A stretch of DNA of 64,000 nt, from NCBI GenBank assembly GCA_040768845.1, contig JAXGME010000006.1:1-64000 (forward strand), written 5' to 3'. Positions 36,228 to 45,058 of the stretch are shown piece by piece. A program made the translations under genes and the position numbers. The notes beneath the pieces were generated by a model, which was not told the origin of the DNA, did not search any database, and worked only from the letters and a program-made list of their open reading frames with translations. This stretch comes from JAEZHK01 sp040768845 (lineage in GTDB: Bacteria; Bacillota; Clostridia; Christensenellales; Aristaeellaceae). How positions within the stretch are numbered: position 1 is the stretch's first letter; each line of letters starts with the position of its first letter.

Positions 36228-38047
36228 ACGAGCGCATCCTTTCCGGGCGGTACGTGCTCAACGAAATCATCGGCACCGGCGGCATGGCGGTGGTCTACCG
36301 CGCCTGGGACCGGACGGAATTGCGCGAAGTGGCCGTCAAGGTGCTGCGCAGCGAGTACTCCGGCGACGAGGATTTCATCCGCCGCTTCAACAACGAGGCC
36401 CGGGCCGCGGCGCAGATGTCCCACCCCAACATCGTAGGCATGTACGACGTGGGCCAGGACGGCGACGCCCGATACATCGTGATGGAGTACGTCAAGGGCC
36501 GCACGCTCAAGGAGGTCATCCGCCAGTGCGGGCGGCTGAAGCCCCAGCGCGCGGTACAGATGACGCTGCGCATCCTGGCCGCGGTGGACCACGCCCACAA
36601 AAGCCACATCGTGCATCGGGACATCAAACCCCAGAACATTCTGGTGGACGGCGAGGGCACCGTCAAGGTGGCGGATTTTGGCATCGCGCGGGCGACCAAC
36701 TCCTCCACTCAGACCTATACCGACACCAACAACGTCCTGGGCAGCGTACACTACTTTTCCCCCGAGCAGGCCTCCGGTCAGGTGGCCGATGAAAAGAGCG
36801 ACCTGTACTCGGTGGGCGTGGTGCTCTACGAAATGGTCACCGGTCAGGTGCCCTTTGACGGCGAAACGGCGGTTTCGGTGGCGCTCAAGCACGTGCAGGA
36901 GCCGCCCCGCAGCGCGCGCCTTCTGGAGCCGTCGGTCTCCAAGGGCCTGGACGAGGTGATCCTGAAGTCCCTGGACAAAGAAGCCTCCCGACGCTACCAG
37001 ACCGCCGCCGACATGGCGGGCGATCTCAAGCGCGCCATCAAGAGCCCCAAGGGCGGCTTCATCGCCAGCCTGCCGGAAACCGCCTCCCGCGCCGAGCGGC
37101 GGAAAAAGCGCCAGCAGGCCACCAAAAAATTCAAGAAATACGCCATCGCCGCCGCCGCGCTGGTGATCGCCGCACTGGTGGCCTACTTCGGCTGGGTGCT
37201 GTACCGGGACATCTTCGCCCGGGTGCGGGTGCCAAACCTGGTGATGCTGGACCTGGAAACCGCGTCGGAGGATCTCAGCGCGCTGGGGCTCAAGTACACC
37301 ACGGAGATGCAGCACCACGACGAGATCGGCATGGGCGTGATCATCTCCCAGTATCCGGAGCCGGGCTCGGCGGTCTGGCCGGACAGCCTCGTGCGGCTGA
37401 CCGTCAGCGAGGGCAAGGAAAAGCTGATGATGCCCAAGCTGCTTGAGCTGACCCGCTCCGAGGCGGTGCACATCATGGAGGAGAACGACCTGGTGCTGGG
37501 CGAGGTGAAGCTTATTATCTCCCAGTCCCCGCCCGGAACCGTGGTGGAGCAGAGCCCCGCCGTCAACGAATGGGTCAAGCCCGGCGATGTGGTGACGCTC
37601 ACCATCAGCGGCGAGAGCGCCCCCATGCCGGAACTGACCGGCTATACGCTGGAGGAAGCCAAGGCGCTGCTGGTGAGCGCGGGCTTCGCGGTGGGCAGCG
37701 TGACCGAGGCGGACAGCGACGAAAAGGAGGGCACCGTCATCGCCCAGAGCATCGCGCCGGAGGTGCCTTCGCTCCTCTCCACGCCGGTGGACCTGACCAT
37801 CAGCCGCGTCACCGCGAACGTATACCGGGCCGCCACCTCCATCAGCATCGTGGTGCCGCAGGCGGGCGCTTCGGTGCACTGCACGGTGGAGGAATCCTCC
37901 GGCGAGCGCACCGTCTACCAGGAAACGCTGCCCGCCGGCGAGCACGCCATCAAGCTGACGCTGGAATCCGGAGAGCCCGGCGCGCACCCGGTGCGCGTCT
38001 ACATCAACGACGAGCTTGCCGCGGAAAAGGATCTGATCTTCGAGTGA
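36224..38047 (+). CDS. prkC: PASTA-domain serine/threonine protein kinase
   Basis: The 607-residue membrane kinase senses muropeptides and phosphorylates cell wall and translation proteins. The kinase domain (about 10-275) has the glycine loop IGTGGMAVVYRAWD, lysine in AVKVLRS, HRDIKPQNIL, DFGIARA and SVHYFSPEQA. A basic juxtamembrane stretch and one membrane helix (about 306-325) follow. Three PASTA repeats begin at about residues 331, 399 and 467, and the last 75 residues form an extra beta-rich tail (VTANVYRAATSISIVVPQAG). This number of PASTA repeats and the tail are as in PrkC. It overlaps prpC by four bases. Confidence 0.96.
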   Translation: MNERILSGRYVLNEIIGTGGMAVVYRAWDRTELREVAVKVLRSEYSGDEDFIRRFNNEARAAAQMSHPNIVGMYDVGQDGDARYIVMEYVKGRTLKEVIRQCGRLKPQRAVQMTLRILAAVDHAHKSHIVHRDIKPQNILVDGEGTVKVADFGIARATNSSTQTYTDTNNVLGSVHYFSPEQASGQVADEKSDLYSVGVVLYEMVTGQVPFDGETAVSVALKHVQEPPRSARLLEPSVSKGLDEVILKSLDKEASRRYQTAADMAGDLKRAIKSPKGGFIASLPETASRAERRKKRQQATKKFKKYAIAAAALVIAALVAYFGWVLYRDIFARVRVPNLVMLDLETASEDLSALGLKYTTEMQHHDEIGMGVIISQYPEPGSAVWPDSLVRLTVSEGKEKLMMPKLLELTRSEAVHIMEENDLVLGEVKLIISQSPPGTVVEQSPAVNEWVKPGDVVTLTISGESAPMPELTGYTLEEAKALLVSAGFAVGSVTEADSDEKEGTVIAQSIAPEVPSLLSTPVDLTISRVTANVYRAATSISIVVPQAGASVHCTVEESSGERTVYQETLPAGEHAIKLTLESGEPGAHPVRVYINDELAAEKDLIFE

Positions 38048-38055
38048 CGGCTGAA

Positions 38056-38931
38056 ATGCAGGGCCTGATTACAAAGGGCATCGGCGGGTTTTACACCGCG
38101 GTGACGGACGACGGGTGCGCCGTGACGCTGCGCGCTCAGGGCAAGCTGCGCCGGCAGCGCCAGACGCCCATGGTGGGCGACCGCGTGCGCTTTCAGCCGG
38201 GAGCGGAGGGCAACGAGGGCTGGCTCGTGGCCATCCTGCCCCGCAAAAACGCCCTCGCCCGGCCGCCTGTGGCCAACATTGATGTGGCGCTGCTGGTGGT
38301 GGCCGCCGCGTCGCCGGACCCGGATCTTCTGCTGCTGGACCGGATGCTTCTCGCGGCGCGGCAAGCGGGGATTGCCCCCGTGGTGGCCGTCAACAAGGCG
38401 GATCTGAACCCCGCGCGGGCGGATGAGATCATGCGCGCCTATCGCCCCGCGGCGGAGGGTGCGTTTTCGGTGTCCGCCCGGTCGGGCGAGGGCGTCGGCG
38501 CGCTCGGCGCCGCGCTGACGGGCCGCGTGCACGCGCTGGCGGGGCCCTCCGGCGCGGGCAAGTCCACATTGATCAACGCCCTCTACGGACTGACCCTTGC
38601 CACCGGGCGGGTGTCGCGCATCGAGCGCGGCCGCCACACCACCCGCCATTCGGAGCTGATGCATCTGCCCGGCGGCGGCATGGTGCTGGACACCCCCGGC
38701 TTCAGCCTGCTGGAGAGCCGGCTGATTGAGCCAATCCATCTCAAGGAATTCTACCCGGAATTCGCGCCCTTTGAGGGGGCGTGCCGCTTCAGCCCCTGTG
38801 CCCACGCGTCGGAGCCCGGCTGCGCGGTGCGCGCGGCGCTGGCGCGCGGCGAAATCGACCCCGGACGGCACGAGCGCTACCGGGCGCTCTTTGACGAAAT
38901 GACACAAAGGTGGAGAGATCGCTATGATTAA
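38056..38931 (+). CDS. rsgA: Ribosome small-subunit GTPase RsgA
   Basis: The 291-residue protein tests maturity of the 30S subunit. It has an OB fold (about 1-65), then a circularly permuted GTPase: NKAD (G4) first, SARSGEG (G5), GPSGAGKSTLINAL (G1), RHTTRHSELM (G2) and DTPGFS (G3). A C-terminal zinc site follows in FEGACRFSPCAHASEPGCAV. The ATG at 38056 aligns with family N-termini. A GTG at 38044 overlapping the prkC stop would add four residues and matches the operon's habit, so the start is not settled. It overlaps rpe by 8 bases. Confidence 0.95.
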   Translation: MQGLITKGIGGFYTAVTDDGCAVTLRAQGKLRRQRQTPMVGDRVRFQPGAEGNEGWLVAILPRKNALARPPVANIDVALLVVAAASPDPDLLLLDRMLLAARQAGIAPVVAVNKADLNPARADEIMRAYRPAAEGAFSVSARSGEGVGALGAALTGRVHALAGPSGAGKSTLINALYGLTLATGRVSRIERGRHTTRHSELMHLPGGGMVLDTPGFSLLESRLIEPIHLKEFYPEFAPFEGACRFSPCAHASEPGCAVRAALARGEIDPGRHERYRALFDEMTQRWRDRYD

Positions 38932-39586
38932 GGTTGCCGCATCCATTCTGTCCGCGGACTTTCTGAATCTTGGCGCGGAGATTGACCGCGCCGCCGACGC
39001 CGGCGCCGACTGGCTGCACTTTGACGTGATGGACGGCATGTTTGTGCCCAACATCTCCTTCGGGCCGACGGTGCTGGAGGCCGCCGTCCGGAGCGGCCGC
39101 CTGCCCTGCGACGTGCATCTGATGATCGAAGCCCCCGAGCGCTACGTCGAAACCTTCGCGAAGGCGGGCGCGCGGGTCATTACCGTACACGCGGAGGCCA
39201 CGCGGCACCTGCACCGGGCGCTTCGGCAGATCCGGGACTGCGGATGTCTGGCGGGCGTTTCGCTGAACCCCGCCACGCCGCCGGAGGTGCTCGAATACGT
39301 GCTGGGCGACTTTGATCTGGTGCTGGCGATGACGGTCAACCCCGGCTTTGGCGGGCAGAAGATGATCCCGGCGGTGCTGGGCAAGGTGGCGAAGCTGAAA
39401 AAGATGCTCGCCCAGGCAGGTGCCGACGCCGAGATCGAGGTGGACGGCGGCGTGGACGCCCACACCGCGCCCGCCCTCGTCCGCCACGGCGCCACGGTGC
39501 TGGTGGCGGGGTCTGCCCTCTTCGGCGCGCCGGACGCCGCCGCCCTCGTCGACGCCCTCAAGGCGCCGGGGCGCGCGCAGCTGTAA
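38924..39586 (+). CDS. rpe: Ribulose-phosphate 3-epimerase
   Basis: The 220-residue TIM-barrel enzyme interconverts ribulose-5-phosphate and xylulose-5-phosphate in the pentose phosphate pathway. It begins VAASILSADFLNLGAEI and contains HFDVMDGMFVPNISFGP with metal-binding histidine and aspartate, VHLMIEAPERYVETF, AMTVNPGFGGQKMI, and EVDGGVDAHTAPALVRHG with the second catalytic aspartate. Its place after rsgA is standard in Bacillota. It is the last gene of the long run. The hairpins beyond it favour minus-strand termination, so its own terminator is unclear. Confidence 0.96.
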   Translation: MIKVAASILSADFLNLGAEIDRAADAGADWLHFDVMDGMFVPNISFGPTVLEAAVRSGRLPCDVHLMIEAPERYVETFAKAGARVITVHAEATRHLHRALRQIRDCGCLAGVSLNPATPPEVLEYVLGDFDLVLAMTVNPGFGGQKMIPAVLGKVAKLKKMLAQAGADAEIEVDGGVDAHTAPALVRHGATVLVAGSALFGAPDAAALVDALKAPGRAQL

Positions 39587-39591
39587 CCGCG

Positions 39592-39629
39592 ACAAAAAGA
39601 TACCCGCGAAACGCTCTGTTTCGCGGGTA
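39592..39629 (-). terminator. Intrinsic terminator for the minus-strand gene at 39696
   Basis: TACCCGCGAAA (39601-39611) pairs with TTTCGCGGGTA (39619-39629). On the minus strand it is followed by TCTTTTTGTC. A second hairpin with 9-bp arms (39645-39671) lies between it and the gene. Confidence 0.75.
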
Positions 39630-39695
39630 CGAACGACAAAGCCCCCGCCGGGCTTCCATCACGCCCGGCGGCGCGTGCGCCCTCCGCACATTCCG

Positions 39696-40220
39696 TCAGC
39701 CCATGGCCGACTGGAGCAGCAGCAGGTTGTTGTAGGAGAACTTCGCTTCCATGTCGGTCTTGAGGGTGGCCATGTACTGGCCCAGCTGCTGGAGGGCGCC
39801 GTCGGTGCTCTGCCCTTTCGCCACCTGCTTTTCGATGTCGTCCAGCGCCAGGTTGATCTGCTGGTGCAGGTTCTCGTCCAAGAGCGACGCGCCCGGGCCG
39901 TACTGCTCCAGCAGCACCTCGTTGGCCGTTTCCGCCGCGTACAGATACATGCGCATACCGGGCACCACCTCGCCCGCCAGGTCCGCCTTGGGCAGGCTGG
40001 CCTCGTCAAAGGTGCGCAGCGCCATGTTCAGGTCTGTCTGGACGTGGGCAGCCAGCGCGTCGCGCCCCGCCTCCAGCCGCTTGGCGCGCTGGGACAAAAG
40101 CACGCTGACCACCGTCAGCGCGATCGCGAGGGCCGCAATCAACGCGATGATGGCGTACACCGGGTACAGATTTGACCGGTGCGCCGTGGCCCGCGGGCGC
40201 TTCAAACGAAAAAAACGCAT
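39696..40220 (-). CDS. Membrane-anchored coiled-coil protein of unknown function
   Basis: The 174-residue protein has a basic N-terminus, one membrane helix (about residues 19-43, YAIIALIAALAIALTVVSVL) and a mainly helical outside part (LSQRAKRLEAGRDALAAHVQ; INLALDDIEKQVAKG) likely to form a bundle or coiled coil. The layout resembles the sensory half of chemoreceptor-like or septum-associated proteins, but no family is recognised and there are no catalytic motifs. It reads convergently with rpe and has its own terminator. GAGG is placed eight bases before the ATG. Role unknown. Confidence 0.65.
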   Translation of the reverse strand: MRFFRLKRPRATAHRSNLYPVYAIIALIAALAIALTVVSVLLSQRAKRLEAGRDALAAHVQTDLNMALRTFDEASLPKADLAGEVVPGMRMYLYAAETANEVLLEQYGPGASLLDENLHQQINLALDDIEKQVAKGQSTDGALQQLGQYMATLKTDMEAKFSYNNLLLLQSAMG

Positions 40221-40321
40221 ACCTCATTTCCCTTCTGTATACATTGCGTCGGGTGCATATCCACACATACAGCAGTTATTTGTAAATATTCTACATATTA
40301 TCGAAATATTCCTGCCGCCGT

Positions 40322-40350
40322 TTTAAACATCATGCAAAGCATACTATACA
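40322..40350 (+). promoter_or_regulatory. Probable promoter of the tandem aldolase gene
   Basis: TTTAAA (40322-40327) and TATACA (40345-40350) are 17 bases apart, which would give a leader of about 165 bases. Confidence 0.5.
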
Positions 40351-40360
40351 GCCTGTACGT

Positions 40361-40381
40361 ATATGCATTTGGAGTGCATAT
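40361..40381. promoter_or_regulatory. Inverted repeat, possible operator before the tandem aldolase gene
   Basis: ATATGCA (40361-40367) and TGCATAT (40375-40381) form a perfect 7-bp inverted repeat, just downstream of the predicted start. A further TGCATAT copy lies at 40254-40260, near the divergent gene. A repressor that binds both sites is possible; its identity is unknown. Confidence 0.4.
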
Positions 40382-40521
40382 TTTCGGCAGGGTGCACAAA
40401 TTCCGGCCATTGCCAGAATTTTCCATTTCCCGGCTGCCGCGGGCTTTTGGGAAGCCGGCAGGAATTTGGGCGGCGCGTGCCGAAATAGTGACGCACAGGG
40501 TTTGGGAGGAGGCATTTACGC

Positions 40522-41811
40522 ATGCGGTTTGACTTACTGCATCCCGCGGATCAGCTGGTCATGCTGATGGGGCGCATCTATCACTACGGAATGACGACCA
40601 CGTCCGGCGGAAATCTGTCCGTCCGGGACGACAACGGCGACATCTGGATCACGCCGTCGGGCATCGACAAGGCGGGCCTGACGCGAAACGACATCATCCA
40701 GGTTAAGCCTGACGGAACGCTGATCGGCCCCCACAAGCCGTCGGTGGAGCTGCCCTTCCACAAGCGGATCTACCAGGCGCGGCCGGATCTTCGGGGCATC
40801 GTGCACGCCCATCCGCCCACGCTGGTGGCGTTTTCGCTGGCGCGGCAGATTCCCAACGTGCGCCTGGTGCCCAATGCCGCGCTGGTGTGCGGCGTGGTGG
40901 GCATGGCCAAGTATGACGTGCCCGGCAGCGAGCAATTGGGCAAGAACATCGCGCTGGAATTTGAAAAGGGCCACAATACCGTCCTTTTGGAAAACCACGG
41001 CGTGGTATGCGGCGGCAAGGACGTGTTCCGCGCGTTCATGGCCTTTGAAACGCTGGACTTCTGCGGCCGCCTGGAGATTGACGGCAACAAGCTGGGTACG
41101 CCCCGCTCCCTGACGGACGCCGAGATCCAGCTGGACAGTTCCAAGTCCCACCCGCCGATGGACGCCTTTGTGCCCGGTCTCGTCTCCAGCGAGGAGCGCG
41201 CCGCCCGCCGCGACATGTGCCAGCTGATCCACCGGGCCTACGATCAGAAGCTGTTCACCAGCACCCAGGGCACCTTCTCCCAGCGGCTTGGCGACGGCTC
41301 CTTTCTGATCACGCCCTACATGAAGGACAGGATGTACCTGGACATCGAGGACATCGTGCGCATCAAGGGCGGCATGTGCGAAACGGGCAAGACCCCCAGC
41401 CGCTCGGCGCTTTTGCATGAGCGCATCTACGCGCTGCACCCGGAGATCGGCTCGGTGATCATCGCCCATCCGCCGGCCATCATGGCCTTTGCGGTGACCG
41501 ACGTGGACTTTGACTCCCGGCTGATCCCGGAGAGCTACATCATGCTGCGGGATGTGCCGCGGCTGCCCTACGCCGCCAGCACCCTGGATGTCGAGGGCAC
41601 CGCCCGCGCCTTCACCGCGTCCTCGCCGGTGATCATCGTCAACAACCAGTGCGCCATCGTGTCCGGCACGACGCTTCTCAACGCCTTTGACCGGCTGGAG
41701 GTGCTGGAGTACAGCGCCGCCGCCGTCATCGCCTCCAAGGATTTGGGCAAGGTGGTGCCCATCAGCCCCGAGGAGGTCAAGGCCATCGAGGAAGCGTTTC
41801 ACCTGAAATAG
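40522..41811 (+). CDS. Tandem class II aldolase/adducin-domain protein
   Basis: The 429-residue protein holds two class II aldolase domains, twice the usual size. Domain 1 (about 5-200) has a full active site: phosphate loop SGGNLS, catalytic E76, zinc ligands H95 and H97 in IVHAHPP, and H159 in LENHG. Domain 2 (about 228-425) has the same fold pattern (TQGTFSQRL, LHERIYALHPEIG, IAHPPAIMAFA), but the glutamate is S295, the first histidine is I314 and the third is Q376; only H316 remains. It therefore looks catalytically dead. GGGAGGAGG precedes the ATG. The gene stands alone behind its own promoter. It could act on a sugar or sugar phosphate; domain 2 may serve assembly. Confidence 0.9.
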   Translation: MRFDLLHPADQLVMLMGRIYHYGMTTTSGGNLSVRDDNGDIWITPSGIDKAGLTRNDIIQVKPDGTLIGPHKPSVELPFHKRIYQARPDLRGIVHAHPPTLVAFSLARQIPNVRLVPNAALVCGVVGMAKYDVPGSEQLGKNIALEFEKGHNTVLLENHGVVCGGKDVFRAFMAFETLDFCGRLEIDGNKLGTPRSLTDAEIQLDSSKSHPPMDAFVPGLVSSEERAARRDMCQLIHRAYDQKLFTSTQGTFSQRLGDGSFLITPYMKDRMYLDIEDIVRIKGGMCETGKTPSRSALLHERIYALHPEIGSVIIAHPPAIMAFAVTDVDFDSRLIPESYIMLRDVPRLPYAASTLDVEGTARAFTASSPVIIVNNQCAIVSGTTLLNAFDRLEVLEYSAAAVIASKDLGKVVPISPEEVKAIEEAFHLK

Positions 41812-41864
41812 TCCCCAGTCACACGGAAAAGCCGCCGCGGCGTTTGCGCCGGGCGCTCAGATCA

Positions 41865-42497
41865 TCAACAAACAGCCACTTTCCAGAGGAACCGGAGAGT
41901 GGCTGTTTGAATGAGTGCGATGTACAAGGGAGAAAGCCGGATGAAGAAGGTCCTGGCCAGCCTCTTCATGTTTTGAACCGCCGCGGTCAGGAAGGACTGT
42001 TCGCACATATTGGGGAGGCGGCGGTAACCGCTGTTCAGGCTCTCAATGGTGTTGGTCGTATAGATGACCTTCCGGACGGCCTGTGAGAACTCGAACATGG
42101 GGCTGATCACGTCCCGGTTATCCTCCCAGCGGCGCATGCAACCGGGATTCTTCTTCCCCCAGGCTTTGGGAGAAGGCCATCATCCGGGCGCGGCCCTGCT
42201 CCTCGTCCGGGGCGTGGTAGATGCGCTTGAGGTCCGTGGTGAACGCCTTCTTGTCCTTGCCCGCCACGTGTCGGAGCGTGTTGCGGACCACGTGCACGAT
42301 GCAGCTCTGGTACTCCGTCATCGGGGTACGCCGCGGAGATCGCCTCCTTGATCCCGCTCAGGCCGTCCGCACAGAGCACGAAAATGTCCTTCAGACCCCG
42401 GTTCTTTTCCGTGGCATTATAAACGCCTCCTGTGTATTTATTCTTCCACAGAAGGCGCCCGATCTTACAGGAAATTTTGAACAGGCTCTCATCAACG
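41865..42497 (-). pseudogene. Internally deleted, frameshifted IS256-family transposase
   Basis: On the minus strand three reading frames together give a shortened IS256 transposase. The segments are NRGLKDIFVLCADGLSGIKE (about 42430-42330), TEYQSCIVHVVRNTLRHVAG (42318 down), then RRWEDNRDVISPMFEFSQ and VIYTTNTIESLNSGYRRL to the stop at 41865. A start-like ATGCC behind AGGAGG lies at about 42418, just before NRGLKD, so roughly 170 residues are lost between start and core, along with the first catalytic aspartate. Two frameshifts follow. Upstream, GAGAGCCTGTTCAAAATTTCC (ending near 42497) looks like an IS end. It is related to, but not a copy of, the intact IS256 at 62498. Not functional alone. 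Confidence 0.85.
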
Positions 42498-42582
42498 CGG
42501 AGAACGTCAAGAACTACCTGCCCGCCCAGTGGTAAACCGCGGCCAAATCCCTTTGATCGAATAAAGAAGCCGACGGACCAAG

Positions 42583-42630
42583 GCAACAAAAAGCGGGAGA
42601 CTGCTTGAGCAGTTTCCCGTTTTTTGTTGC
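42583..42630. terminator. Bidirectional terminator downstream of the FAD oxidoreductase gene
   Basis: GCAACAAAAAGCGGGA and its mirror TCCCGTTTTTTGTTGC flank the inner stem CTGCT/AGCAG. U tracts are present in both directions. The last base overlaps the stop codon of the minus-strand oxidoreductase gene. Confidence 0.9.
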
Positions 42631-44993
42631 TATGGCCCCGCCATCGCAGATGGCACCGAAGATGTGCAACGCGCAGGGGTCAGGATTCTCACGCCATAAA
42701 CCTGTGCGCGATCCAAACCATTCGTGGACAGAATTTCCAGGCGCAGCGCGCATGCGCGCAGCCCCTTCAAAGAATGGTTGCGCAGCCGCTGATAATTTCC
42801 GGCAACGTTCAGCACCTGGATCCATGGCCCTTGCGGCGTTTCGCGGACCAGCACCCTGTAGTCTTTGACCGCCGCGGGGACGCTGGCGGCGGGATACCCG
42901 CCCCATTGGCAATTGGTGTCGCCCTGAAAAACCGCGAGAGAATTGTCGATGGAGGTGTCAAAAATCAGTTGGAGGCGATCCAATGCGCTGATCTTTCCCC
43001 ATTCAAACGTCAGGTGCTCCGGGCGGCTGAAGTCGGTTGGGGCGGAGATCCACAGGTTGGGCAGGAATGTTGGCCGGGCCCACTCGCCGGCTACGTTCTC
43101 CGGCGCGTAAACCCGCTGCGGCGGGTAAATCCGCAGGCAGTACGAGGGCTCGTTCCAAATGTCCAGCAGGTAATCCCAGTCCCTGTTCTTTGTGATTTGA
43201 ACGCACTTGGCGTTTTCTACATTCCGGGGAACATGGCGGTACATCGCCTTCAGGCCCACGGGCGCGCCGTTGCCGTAGCAGACGCCAATCAGCGGATTGG
43301 CCTGGATGCGCAAAAAATGCCATCCCCTCCGGACGATCTCCACATCGCAGGGGATCCGCACCCACTGGCCGTCGCCCCTCGGCACGCGCACGGCCCCCTC
43401 CTTCAGCCCCTCGCCGGGCGTCGTGGACAGCTTGGGCCTGCCCTGCATCAGCTGATAGCGTATTTCGGTCTCCTCAGCCGCGTTTACCCGTATCTCCAGC
43501 GCATCCAGATGGGCCGTCGTCACGGGAAAGAGGGCGCAGCAATCAAAATCCGCCCGAATGCTGCCGTCGTTTCGCTCCACGACAGGGCTTTCCAGCGTGG
43601 AGCTGGCCTCGATGCGCGCATGCTGCGCCAGGTCGTCGGCGCAGCGATATGCCGCGCCAAAGAGGGTATGGTCGGCCGCGTGCAGAAGTTCGTGCACCCG
43701 CTCCACATTCTTCGGCAAAGCGGCCTTTCTGGGCGTCAGCCTCCACTTTGCGCACACCGCGGCCGCGGCGCCCACCGCCTCTCCGAACTGGAGACAGGTC
43801 CACATGTTGCGCGTACCGCAAAGCGCCATATGGGAAACGCTGATGTTCCGCCCCGCGAGGAACAGGTTGTCGACGGCCTTGCTGTAAAGGCAGCGAAGCG
43901 GAACCTCGAACGGCCCCAGATGATAGATGTGGGTGTTGGCATAGGCCTTGTGGAAAATCCCCTCCTCGGCGTGGTCGTCGTAGCCGAACCCGCCGTAGGC
44001 GACGCCATCGTGGAACTTCCGCTGTTCGTCGATGTCCCGCTGGGTCAGGACATAATCGCCCAGAAACCGCCTGTTTTCACGCCGTCCAGGCATTGTGCTC
44101 ACCCAGTCGAGATCGTACTCGCGGAGCTGATCCTTCAGGCCGGATCGGTTCTTCATATAATCCCACACCGCGTAGACGATGTGGGTCAGTTCCGTACTGA
44201 TCTCGCGCATGTCCGTCACGGTATCCAGCATGCCGCCCCATTCCAGCCACCAAAACCCGGTCAGGCTTTTCATGAACGTCAATTCCAGCCCGCGATGCTC
44301 CAGGTCCTCCGCATCAAAGCGATGCTTTACCCAATCGGGCTGACGAAAGACGACCTCGCGCCCCGCGTCCTTTGCGCGCAGCCGAATCGTGCATCCATTC
44401 TCACGACACGCTCCCTCGACCGGCGCGAGTTGCTCGCCAAAATCCTCCCGGCTCTCGCAGCCCCGCATATACGGCGCCCCGGCCAGATAGGCCACGGTCC
44501 CGTTTCCGGTGCAATCCGCAAAGATCGGGGCGAAGAACGCGACGTGCTGCTCGCTCTCCATGCTGTAGCCGCGGACGGACGCAATTTTCCCCTCCCGCAT
44601 GGCGACTTCGTCAATCGCCAGATGCCGGTACAAGTCGATATTGGGCTCTCGGTGAATCACGGTCTGCATCGTCAGATCCCACATTTCAACGCTGTTTTGC
44701 GGATTGACGCGCAGGTTTTCCAAGATGAGCTCCTCGACGAGGCCGGACTCCCGCCGGTAGATGAAGTTTTTGTCCACGTAGTGGGCGCCGATGGGGGTGG
44801 TCTGCATTTCCTTGCTCATGTTCCCACCCAGGCAGCCGCGGTCGTTGACCAGCGCCACCTTCATCCCGCAGCGCGCCGCCTGAACCGCCGCAGCCATGCC
44901 CGCGGGTCCGGCGCCCACCACGACGAAATCAAAATGCCGTTCGATGGAGGGCAAGCGCCCACCATCGTTTCGCAGGGTGCTGATGTTCTTCAT
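42630..44993 (-). CDS. FAD-dependent oxidoreductase with a large C-terminal extension
   Basis: The 787-residue protein has an FAD-binding Rossmann motif DFVVVGAGPAGMAAAVQAARCG (residues about 22-43), CLGGNMSKEMQTTPIGAHYVD, IFADCTGNGTVAYLAGA and the second FAD segment DNLFLAGRNISVSHMALCGTR. It belongs to the FAD_oxidored family found in glycan-use gene clusters. After about residue 460 come some 320 residues of beta-rich sequence (RGWHFLRIQANPLIGVCYGN; CQWGGYPAASVPAAVKDYRVLV) resembling carbohydrate-binding discoidin-like modules. No signal peptide is visible. It is last in the minus-strand operon after the binding protein (65-base gap). The substrate is unknown; a sugar derivative delivered by the transporter is likely. 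Confidence 0.87.
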   Translation of the reverse strand: MKNISTLRNDGGRLPSIERHFDFVVVGAGPAGMAAAVQAARCGMKVALVNDRGCLGGNMSKEMQTTPIGAHYVDKNFIYRRESGLVEELILENLRVNPQNSVEMWDLTMQTVIHREPNIDLYRHLAIDEVAMREGKIASVRGYSMESEQHVAFFAPIFADCTGNGTVAYLAGAPYMRGCESREDFGEQLAPVEGACRENGCTIRLRAKDAGREVVFRQPDWVKHRFDAEDLEHRGLELTFMKSLTGFWWLEWGGMLDTVTDMREISTELTHIVYAVWDYMKNRSGLKDQLREYDLDWVSTMPGRRENRRFLGDYVLTQRDIDEQRKFHDGVAYGGFGYDDHAEEGIFHKAYANTHIYHLGPFEVPLRCLYSKAVDNLFLAGRNISVSHMALCGTRNMWTCLQFGEAVGAAAAVCAKWRLTPRKAALPKNVERVHELLHAADHTLFGAAYRCADDLAQHARIEASSTLESPVVERNDGSIRADFDCCALFPVTTAHLDALEIRVNAAEETEIRYQLMQGRPKLSTTPGEGLKEGAVRVPRGDGQWVRIPCDVEIVRRGWHFLRIQANPLIGVCYGNGAPVGLKAMYRHVPRNVENAKCVQITKNRDWDYLLDIWNEPSYCLRIYPPQRVYAPENVAGEWARPTFLPNLWISAPTDFSRPEHLTFEWGKISALDRLQLIFDTSIDNSLAVFQGDTNCQWGGYPAASVPAAVKDYRVLVRETPQGPWIQVLNVAGNYQRLRNHSLKGLRACALRLEILSTNGLDRAQVYGVRILTPARCTSSVPSAMAGP

Positions 44994-45058
44994 GCCCCTT
45001 CCCTTCTCCCGCGCCGACGCGCGGCCGTAACCGCGCGCCGGCCGGACCCGTTCGTCCG

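Larger units (their letters stand above)
40221..40521. other. Non-coding region between divergent genes
   Basis: This AT-rich 301-base gap separates the housekeeping part of the window from the accessory part. It holds the probable promoter at 40322-40350 and the TGCATAT repeats described separately. I see no gene or RNA in the rest. Confidence 0.6.

Noticed and set aside
42472..42535. Plus-strand tail NFEQALINAENVKNYLPAQW as a possible gene remnant
   Set aside because: It lies over the probable IS256 end and has no recognisable relative; chance reading cannot be excluded.
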